Origin: Thermoleophilia bacterium
GTDB taxonomy: Bacteria; Actinomycetota; Thermoleophilia; Miltoncostaeales; Miltoncostaeaceae
Assembly: GCA_016463385.1 (NCBI GenBank)
Contig: JAEMRL010000178.1
Coordinates: 1 to 5,678 of the forward strand
Reading direction: 5' to 3'
Length of the DNA: 5,678 nt
Shown: positions 1-5,678 of the stretch, one piece after another
Layout of the letters: every line of letters begins with the position of its first letter
Numbering within the stretch: the first letter of the stretch is position 1
Notes under the pieces: generated by a model
Told to the model about the DNA's origin: nothing
What the model saw: only the letters and a program-made list of their open reading frames with translations
The model's database searches: none
Position numbers and translations under genes: made by a program

Positions 1-402
1 CCCCGACTTGATCCTGGCGCGGTGGGTCTTCTCGGCCAGGCGGCGCTCCTTGGCCGCCCGGCTGGGCTTCGTCGGACGCCGTGAGGGGGAAGGTGGGGCG
101 AGGGCGTCGGCGACGCGGCGCTCCAGCCGTTTGAGCACCACCTCGCGGTTGCGCTCCCGTGAGCGTTGGGCCTGGCTGGTCAGCCGCAGCGGGCGCTCGG
201 TGAGGCGCAGGGCGGCCGTGAGGCGCTCGCGCTCGCGCTCGCTGGTGCCCTCCAGGCCGTCGAGGTCCTCGGCGCGGACCGTCAGCTCGGCGCGGGTCTC
301 GGTCTTGTCGCGGCGCTGGCCGCCGGGTCCGGAGGAGCGCGAGAAGTTCCACGTCGCGCGCTCGGCGATGGCCGCCGCCACGCGCGCCGCGCGCGGGGTC
401 AT
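1..402 (-). CDS. arfB: ArfB/YaeJ-type alternative ribosome-rescue factor (peptidyl-tRNA hydrolase), 3' end cut by window
   Basis: The 134 visible residues match the single-domain class I release factor family ArfB/YaeJ, which enters stalled ribosomes lacking a stop codon and hydrolyses the peptidyl-tRNA. Seen: the catalytic loop SSGPGGQ with GGQ at residues 27-29, followed by RDKTETRAEL, the usual family continuation although the common V-N-K is R-D-K here. After a short globular domain rich in Arg and Glu comes the basic tail SRRPTKPSRAAKERRL, which in this family threads into the empty mRNA channel. There is no codon-recognition domain, which separates it from RF1/RF2. The family is usually about 140 residues, so only a few C-terminal residues and the stop lie beyond the left edge. 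The ATG at 402 overlaps the topoisomerase stop as ATGA, implying translational coupling; no separate promoter is evident. Function is inferred from the family; identification is strong. Confidence 0.93.
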   Translation of the reverse strand, partial: MTPRAARVAAAIAERATWNFSRSSGPGGQRRDKTETRAELTVRAEDLDGLEGTSERERERLTAALRLTERPLRLTSQAQRSRERNREVVLKRLERRVADALAPPSPSRRPTKPSRAAKERRLAEKTHRARIKSG

Positions 403-2978
403 GCGGCCGGGGTGGGGACCTTGGGCGCCTTCTTGGGCGCCGTGTCGGCCCCGGCGGCGGCCGCGAGCTCGACCCGGGCCTCCTCGAGGCGCGCGGTGGC
501 CTCTGCGCGGGAGACCTCGCCCGGCGTGCCCTTCTGGCGCTTCCAGATGACGAAGCCGCAGCCGGGGTTCTTGCGGCTCTTCCAGCTCGTGCAGCCGTAG
601 GCCCGGCTGTTCTCCACGATCTGGCCGGGGCAGCCGGGCGTGGCGCAGGCGCCGATCGGCTCCTTGGCCACCGGAGGGGCGGCGTTCGTCTCGCCGGCGG
701 CCACCATCGCGCGGGCGGCCTCGGGCTCGACCTCGCCCTTCTGGCCCCGCACCCGCTTCCAGATGACGTAGCCGCAGCCCGGCTCGGTGCGGCTCTTCCA
801 GCTGGTGCAGCCGTAGCTCTTGGTGCGCTCGATGATCTGGCCGCCGCAGCCGGGAGTCGGGCAGGCGCCGATCACCTCGCGCTCGTCCTCGAGATCCTTG
901 CTCGACCGGCCGGCGGCGATGTGCTCGAGGGCCTCGTCGCGCGTGATCGTGCGGCCGTTCTGCTGCTTCCAGAGCGTGTAGCCGCAGCCCGGGTCGTCCT
1001 TGCCGTGGTACGTGTTGCAGCCGTAGCTCTTGGGGTACTCGACGATCTGGCCCTCGCAGCCCGGCGTCGGGCAGGGGGCGAGCGGCTCGCGCTGGATCTT
1101 GAGGTCGTCCCGCTCCTTGTCGGCGAACCACGCGACCACCTCGCGCGTGAACCCGTCGATCTCGGTGCGGAACTCCTCGGGCTTCTCCTCGCCCCGCTCG
1201 ATCCGGTTGAGGCGCTGCTCCCAGCGGCCGGTGAGCTCGGGGCTCGTCAGCAGGTGGTCGCCGAGCATCTTGATGAGCCCGATGCCCTTCTCGGTGGCGC
1301 GCAGGCTGCGGCCCTCGCGCTCGATGTACTCGGCGTCCACGAGGCGCTCGATGGTGGCGGCGCGCGTGGCCGGCGTGCCGATGCCCGCGTCCTTCATGGC
1401 CTCGGCGGCCTCGTCGTCGTCCACCAGCTTGCCCGCCGTCTCCATGGCGCGCAGCAGGGTGCCCTCCGAGAAGCGCCCCGGCGGCTTGGTGCGCTTGGCG
1501 AGCGCCTCCGCCGACAGGCAGGTGACGGCCTGGCCCACGGTCAGGGCCGGCAGCGACTGCTCGGCCTCCTCGTCGCCCTTGGCCGGAGTCTCGCCGTCCG
1601 CCGCGGGCGCAACGGGCTTGTCGACCGACTCGCCGTAGGCGGCCCGCCAGCCGGCCTCGATCATGACCTTGCCGCTCGAGCGGAACAGGTGCTCGGCGCA
1701 GCGCGTCTCCACCACGGTGCGCTCGAAGCGCGCGGCCGGGTGGAAGACCGCCAGGAAGCGGCGCGCCACCATGTCGTAGATGCGCTGCTCGTCGCGGCTG
1801 AGGCCCGAGAGGTCGTGGTCGCCCTCGGTCGGGATGATCGCGTGGTGGTCGGTCACCTTGGCGTCGTTGACCACGCGCCCGAGCGGCAGGCGGTCGAGCC
1901 CGAGCACGTAGCGCGCCGGGTCGGCGTACTCGCGCGCCGCGGCGCCGACGCCGCTGACGACGCTCTTGAGCTGGCCCGCCATGTCGCCCGACAGGTAGCG
2001 GGAGTTGGTACGCGGGTAGGTCAGGAGCTTGTGCTGGTCGTAGAGCGCCTGGGCCGCGCCCAGGGTGCGGCTGGCCGAGAAGCCGTAGCGGCCGTTGGCC
2101 TCGCGCTGCAGGGTGGTGAGGTCGTAGAGCAGCGGCGGCTGCTCGACCTGCGGCTTGGTCTCGAGCGACTCGATGACGGCCGGCTGCCCGGACGCGGCGG
2201 CCGCGATCGCCTCGGCGGGCTCGGCGGCGTCGAGGCGGTTCTTCGAGCCCTCGTGCCAGAGGCCCTTGTACTGCGCCCCGCCCGCGACCTCGAAGCCGGC
2301 CTCGACCTCCCAGTAGTCCTGGGGGACGAAGGCGGCGATCGCCAGGTCGCGGTTGACGATCAGCGCGAGCGTCGGCGTCTGGACGCGGCCGAGGGAGAGG
2401 ACCTTGCGGATCGAGCCGGCCTTGGTCGTGGCCGCGCGGGTGGCGTTCATGCCCACGAGCCAGTCGGCCTCGCTGCGGGCCCGGGCGGCCGCCTCGAGCG
2501 GGAGCATCACGTCGTCGTCGCGCAGCGACGCGAAGGCGTCCTTGATCGCCTTCTGCGTCATCGAGCTGAACCAGGCGCGCTTGACGGGCTTGCCGTGGGC
2601 GGCCTTCGGCGCCGTCTCGAGGATGAGCTTGAAGATCAGCTCGCCCTCCCGCCCGGCGTCGCAGGCGTTGATGATCACGTCCACGTCGGGGCGCTTCATC
2701 AGGGCGTGGAGCGACTTCAGGGTCTTGTTCGCCCGGGCGTCGCGGGCCTGGTACTTGAAGTGGTCGGGGAGGATCGGCAGGTCCTCGTACTTCCACTTCT
2801 TGTACTTCTCGTCGTAGGCGTCGGGGTCGACCTGCTCGACCAGGTGGCCGACGGCGAAGGCGACGATCCCCTCCGGTCCCTCCCAGTGATCGCCGATCCG
2901 CTTGGCCGAGGAGCCGAGCAGTGCTTTGGCGACGTCCTGGGCGACGGACGGCTTCTCGCAGATGACCAAGGACGACAT
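399..2978 (-). CDS. topB: DNA topoisomerase III-like type IA topoisomerase (TopB) with three C-terminal Cys4 repeats
   Basis: Type IA topoisomerase, 859 residues, which cuts one DNA strand through a 5'-phosphotyrosine and passes another strand to relax or decatenate DNA. Seen, numbered from the ATG at 2978: an N-terminal TOPRIM domain opening with LVICEKPSVA (Glu8) and carrying DAGREGE at 107-113; SLGRVQTPT at 195-203; the active-site stretch LLTYPRTNSRYL with catalytic Tyr321 and Arg323; DHHAIIPT at 377-384; GIGTPATRA at 532-540. Motif wording and the tyrosine position (E. coli TopB uses Tyr328) favour TopB over TopA. It is longer than E. coli TopB (653 residues) because of an acidic insert near 455-480 and three cysteine repeats from about 636, followed by a Lys/Pro/Ala tail. 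An in-frame GTG at 2996 would add six residues; the ATG is preferred because the family starts just before the (I/V)xEKPS motif. Neither start has a clear Shine-Dalgarno. The stop overlaps the next gene's start by four bases. Confidence 0.95.
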   Translation of the reverse strand: MSSLVICEKPSVAQDVAKALLGSSAKRIGDHWEGPEGIVAFAVGHLVEQVDPDAYDEKYKKWKYEDLPILPDHFKYQARDARANKTLKSLHALMKRPDVDVIINACDAGREGELIFKLILETAPKAAHGKPVKRAWFSSMTQKAIKDAFASLRDDDVMLPLEAAARARSEADWLVGMNATRAATTKAGSIRKVLSLGRVQTPTLALIVNRDLAIAAFVPQDYWEVEAGFEVAGGAQYKGLWHEGSKNRLDAAEPAEAIAAAASGQPAVIESLETKPQVEQPPLLYDLTTLQREANGRYGFSASRTLGAAQALYDQHKLLTYPRTNSRYLSGDMAGQLKSVVSGVGAAAREYADPARYVLGLDRLPLGRVVNDAKVTDHHAIIPTEGDHDLSGLSRDEQRIYDMVARRFLAVFHPAARFERTVVETRCAEHLFRSSGKVMIEAGWRAAYGESVDKPVAPAADGETPAKGDEEAEQSLPALTVGQAVTCLSAEALAKRTKPPGRFSEGTLLRAMETAGKLVDDDEAAEAMKDAGIGTPATRAATIERLVDAEYIEREGRSLRATEKGIGLIKMLGDHLLTSPELTGRWEQRLNRIERGEEKPEEFRTEIDGFTREVVAWFADKERDDLKIQREPLAPCPTPGCEGQIVEYPKSYGCNTYHGKDDPGCGYTLWKQQNGRTITRDEALEHIAAGRSSKDLEDEREVIGACPTPGCGGQIIERTKSYGCTSWKSRTEPGCGYVIWKRVRGQKGEVEPEAARAMVAAGETNAAPPVAKEPIGACATPGCPGQIVENSRAYGCTSWKSRKNPGCGFVIWKRQKGTPGEVSRAEATARLEEARVELAAAAGADTAPKKAPKVPTPAA
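492..1073 (-). repeat. Three tandem topoisomerase C-terminal repeats (Toprim_Crpt-like, Cys4) within topB
   Basis: Three copies of a roughly 50-residue unit, spaced 70 and 72 residues apart, begin at 1073, 863 and 647. Each has the order C-P/A-T-P-G-C, G-Q-I-(V/I)-E, (S/A)-Y-G-C, P-G-C-G-(Y/F), WK, then an acidic helix-like stretch. The cysteines are at 636/641/654/665, 706/711/724/735 and 778/783/796/807 (numbering from the ATG), so the spacing C-x4-C-x12-C-x10-C is identical in all three. This resembles the C-terminal repeat of topoisomerases (Toprim_Crpt), which normally starts C-x2-C. Zinc binding and single-stranded DNA contact are inferences from related zinc-ribbon tails. Copies 2 and 3 are closest to each other (both contain YGCTSWKSR), suggesting the most recent duplication. 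Confidence 0.85.
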
Positions 2979-2986
2979 GGCGGCGG

Positions 2987-2992
2987 AGGTTA
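2987..2992 (-). promoter_or_regulatory. Possible -10 element for topB (TAACCT, leaderless type)
   Basis: The minus strand reads TAACCT, eight bases upstream of the ATG at 2978, matching the actinobacterial -10 consensus TANNNT. Transcription would begin about one or two bases before the ATG, giving an essentially leaderless mRNA, consistent with the lack of a Shine-Dalgarno. No convincing -35 is seen. If correct, the GTG at 2996 lies upstream of the transcript and cannot be the start from this promoter. The call rests on a three-base match plus position. Confidence 0.35.
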
Positions 2993-3047
2993 GCACCGGT
3001 CCCGCCAGATCCGTCCTGGCACCCGGCGGGCGCCCGGACCGCCCCTT

Positions 3048-4082
<1,035 letters not shown>

Positions 4083-4089
4083 CGCCCGC

Positions 4090-4095
4090 AGCCTA
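4090..4095 (-). promoter_or_regulatory. Possible -10 element for the phosphofructokinase gene (TAGGCT)
   Basis: The minus strand reads TAGGCT, seven bases before the ATG at 4082, fitting TANNNT at leaderless spacing. Its first three bases are also the TAG stop of the upstream phosphatase gene, so the TA part is explained anyway and only the final T is independent support. A promoter here would let the kinase be expressed separately from the phosphatase. No -35 match and no strong Shine-Dalgarno are seen. Confidence 0.25.
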
Positions 4096-4980
4096 ACGGT
4101 CCGCGGCACGGTCTGCGCCATTGTCCGAATCCGCACGTTGCAGGAGGCGGGTGACGGTCGTCCCGAGGGCGCCGCAGGAGGCCGCGACCACGACCGCCGC
4201 GACGGCGAAGGCCGTTCGGTCGTCGGCGATCCGGACGACGTCCAGGCGCCGCGCGGCGCTCGTGCCGACGACGGCGGCGAAGGCGATCGCCGCGACGGCC
4301 GCGGCGATCGCGCCGGCGCGGCCGGCGCCGGGGTGCTCCGGCCTCCCCCCGCGGCGGCCCTCACCCGCCGCCACGAGCACCGCGGCGACCGCGGCGGTCC
4401 ACGCGGTCGCCACCAGGTAGGCGCCCACGGCCTCGCTCGGGCGGTGCCAGTCGAGCGCGATCACGGCGATGCCGACACCGGCGGCGTAGAGGCACCCCGC
4501 GAGGGCGGCCGTCCAGCGCGCCGCGGGCGGCACGACCAGGATCAGCGCCAGCGCGAGCGACATGGCCACGGTGACGTGGCCGCTCGGGAAGGCGCCGTCG
4601 ATGGTGCGCCCGCCGTCCACCAGGTCGGGGCGGTCGAAGCGGGCCTTCATCGCCTGGGTGGTCAGGTTGGCCCCGAGCACCGCGACCCCGGCGCCGACGG
4701 CCAGCGCGGGGCGGCCCCGCAGCAGGGCGACGCCCATGATGCCGAGCCCGAACAGCGCCAGCGACGACACGCTGATCGTCTCCAGCAACCGCTCCGTGGC
4801 CGCGTAGGCCCGGGGCGCGGCCGACAGGGAGACGTCGCCGCGGGCGGCGTCGTCGAGGCGCTGGCCGGCCGACGTGTGGACGGCGAGGGCGAAGGCGGCC
4901 GCCGTGGCGACGGCGGCGAGGATCGACAGGGACGCCAGCGCTGCGGCGGCGGACCGCCGCGGAGCGGGCGTTCGGGCCAT
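4093..4980 (-). CDS. PAP2-superfamily membrane phosphatase
   Basis: Integral membrane protein of 295 residues with about eight hydrophobic segments (near 10-34, 71-88, 92-110, 136-152, 155-176, 185-205, 221-243 and 257-275). It carries the signature of PAP2-type acid phosphatases, which dephosphorylate lipid phosphates or isoprenoid diphosphates at the membrane. Seen: motif 1 as K112-ARFD-R117-P118, motif 2 FPSGH at 131-135 with His135, and a motif 3 candidate LDWHRPSEAVG with His179 as the expected nucleophile. The usual Ser-Arg five residues before this His is absent (Ala-Val there) and the usual Asp after it is Glu183. A cytosolic-looking Gly/Arg-rich loop (206-222) leads to two extra hydrophobic segments beyond the six-helix core. 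The substrate cannot be told. The start is the ATG at 4980, with only a weak GGGG before it. A short gap to the kinase gene suggests shared transcription. Confidence 0.85.
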   Translation of the reverse strand: MARTPAPRRSAAAALASLSILAAVATAAAFALAVHTSAGQRLDDAARGDVSLSAAPRAYAATERLLETISVSSLALFGLGIMGVALLRGRPALAVGAGVAVLGANLTTQAMKARFDRPDLVDGGRTIDGAFPSGHVTVAMSLALALILVVPPAARWTAALAGCLYAAGVGIAVIALDWHRPSEAVGAYLVATAWTAAVAAVLVAAGEGRRGGRPEHPGAGRAGAIAAAVAAIAFAAVVGTSAARRLDVVRIADDRTAFAVAAVVVAASCGALGTTVTRLLQRADSDNGADRAADR

Positions 4981-5036
4981 CGCCCCACTCTACGTCGCCT
5001 CAAGTCCCGCGCCCCGGAGGCCGACGCAACAAGGGC
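4981..5036. other. Divergent intergenic region
   Basis: These 56 bases separate the minus-strand PAP2 gene from the plus-strand receiver-GAF gene and must contain 5' signals for both. On the plus strand GGAGG occurs at 5016-5020, but 16 bases before the ATG at 5037, longer than usual; AAGGG at 5031-5035 is too close to that ATG to work normally. No plus-strand TANNNT at a useful distance, palindromic operator or terminator was seen. Confidence 0.6.
4987..4992 (-). promoter_or_regulatory. Possible -10 element for the PAP2 gene (TAGAGT, leaderless type)
   Basis: The minus strand reads TAGAGT, six bases before the ATG at 4980. It matches TANNNT and four of six positions of TATAAT. The expected transcription start falls on or next to the ATG, as in leaderless actinobacterial mRNAs. 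The region 17-18 bases further upstream shows no TTGACA-like -35. This is the best of the three candidates because it lies in a real intergenic region. Confidence 0.4.
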
Positions 5037-5678
5037 ATGGATGCGACCTTCCCGGGGCCCCCCGGCACCGCCGCCCGGATCCTCGTCGTCCACGGCGAGC
5101 CCTCCGTACGCCACGCCGTCCGCGCCCCTCTCGAGCGCGCCGGCCACCCGGTCGCCGAGGCCGCCGACGCCGCGGCCGCCCTCGCCGTCGCGGCCGATCG
5201 CCCCATCGAGGTCGCGCTCGTCGATCCGGCCCTGCGCTGCGAGGAGAGCGGGCGCTCGATGGTGTCCGCGATGCAGGACGACTCGGGCTCGGGCCCGGCC
5301 GTGATCGCCCTCGTCCGCGCCGGCGACGAGCAGGGCGTGCTGGAGGCCTACGAGATCGGGGCCGACGATCACCTGAGCGTGCCGGTCGGCGTGCCCGACC
5401 TGGTGGTGCGCGTGCGCGCCTGCCTGCAGGGCTCCCGGCGCCGCACGGCCTTCGAGCAGGCGGCGCTGAGGCGCATCGCCGTGGCGGTGGCTCGCGAGTC
5501 CTCGCCCGACGAGGTCTTCGACAAGGTCGCCCGCGAGCTCGCCCGCGTCCACCGCGTGGCGGGCGGGGCGGTCGTGCGCTTCGACGACGGGGAGGCCGCG
5601 TTCGTCGGCCGCTGGTCGGCCCGTCCCGGGGCCTGGCCGCCGCGCGAGCTGACCGTCCCGCTCACGAGCCCGCTGGCG
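5037..5678 (+). CDS. Receiver-GAF signalling protein with degenerate receiver domain, 3' end cut by window
   Basis: An open frame encodes 214 residues up to the right edge with no stop. Residues 14-130 read as a CheY-like receiver: ILVVHGEPSVR (first strand), a hydrophobic strand ending LVD63 (phospho-acceptor position), VIALVRAGDEQ, and EIGADDHLSVPVGVPDLVVRVRACL in place of the usual GADDYL(T)KP segment. Residues about 136 onward (FEQAALRRIAVAVARE, then a P-D-E-V-F-D-K-V-A-R-E-L segment and a VVRF strand) look like the linker and first part of a GAF domain as found in actinobacterial sensor proteins. What follows (histidine kinase, GGDEF, PP2C or other output) is outside the window. Key receiver residues are missing: the acidic pair is His19-Gly20, the Thr/Ser is Val93 and the Lys is Val115. 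The start at 5037 is the only ATG in frame before the domain. Receiver family confident, GAF moderately so, overall role unknown. Confidence 0.83.
   Translation, partial: MDATFPGPPGTAARILVVHGEPSVRHAVRAPLERAGHPVAEAADAAAALAVAADRPIEVALVDPALRCEESGRSMVSAMQDDSGSGPAVIALVRAGDEQGVLEAYEIGADDHLSVPVGVPDLVVRVRACLQGSRRRTAFEQAALRRIAVAVARESSPDEVFDKVARELARVHRVAGGAVVRFDDGEAAFVGRWSARPGAWPPRELTVPLTSPLA

Noticed and set aside
225..242. Short tandem CGCTCG-like repeat
   Set aside because: It encodes alternating Glu-Arg residues in the ArfB domain and is explained by codon bias in a charged helix, not by a separate repeat element.
8..600. Plus-strand frames near the left edge with Arg/Ser-rich products
   Set aside because: They are antisense to the GGQ-containing release-factor gene and the topB tail and show no motif of their own.
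921..2993. A 690-codon open frame on the plus strand, antisense to topB
   Set aside because: It lies opposite the well-supported topoisomerase; its protein is a low-complexity mix of Val, Leu, Arg, Gly and Asp with no recognisable motif. Long antisense frames are expected in GC-rich coding DNA where stop codons are rare.
3001..3030. Inverted repeats GCCAG/CTGGC (3004-3008 and 3016-3020) and CCCGCC/GGCGGG (3001-3006 and 3025-3030) between the kinase and topB genes, possible terminator
   Set aside because: The two stems are short, compete with each other and are not followed by a T-run on either strand. Short inverted repeats are common by chance at this GC content.
4662..5552. A 296-codon minus-strand frame opposite the receiver-GAF gene and overlapping the PAP2 gene
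   Set aside because: The receiver-domain strands and GADDHL motif are read from the plus strand; the opposite frame gives only His/Gly/Arg-rich sequence.

Overview
The window is very GC-rich, with G or C at nearly every third codon position. It carries five genes packed almost end to end. Four lie on the minus strand and one, cut by the right edge, lies on the plus strand. Gene content and sequence style (a PPi-type phosphofructokinase of the actinobacterial group, Ala/Arg-rich proteins, a receiver-GAF sensor) suggest a high-GC actinobacterium, possibly of the Thermoleophilia/Solirubrobacterales type. That placement is inference from style; no marker gene is present to prove it.

Layout on the minus strand, in transcription order from right to left: a membrane PAP2-family phosphatase (4980 to 4093); 10 bases later a phosphofructokinase (4082 to 3048) whose active-site residues indicate pyrophosphate rather than ATP; a 69-base gap; a type IA DNA topoisomerase of the TopB (topoisomerase III) kind (2978 to 399) ending in three tandem four-cysteine repeats; and, overlapping its stop codon by ATGA, an ArfB/YaeJ-type peptidyl-tRNA hydrolase (402 to the left edge, lacking only its last residues). 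On the plus strand, a receiver-plus-GAF signalling protein starts at 5037 and runs off the right edge. The 56 bases at 4981-5036 are the only divergent intergenic region and must serve both directions.

The four minus-strand genes are co-oriented and tightly spaced, so read-through transcription is plausible, but their functions (lipid or phosphate ester metabolism, glycolysis, DNA topology, ribosome rescue) do not form one pathway. Three of the four starts have no good Shine-Dalgarno sequence; instead a TANNNT hexamer sits 6 to 8 bases upstream of the ATG, the arrangement expected for leaderless mRNAs. Each of these genes may therefore have its own promoter even where the spacing looks like an operon.

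I found no mobile element, CRISPR array, RNA gene or clearly new multi-gene system. The points most worth a second look are the receiver domain that has lost most of its phosphorylation residues, the leaderless-promoter pattern, and the topoisomerase's triple C-x4-C repeat tail.
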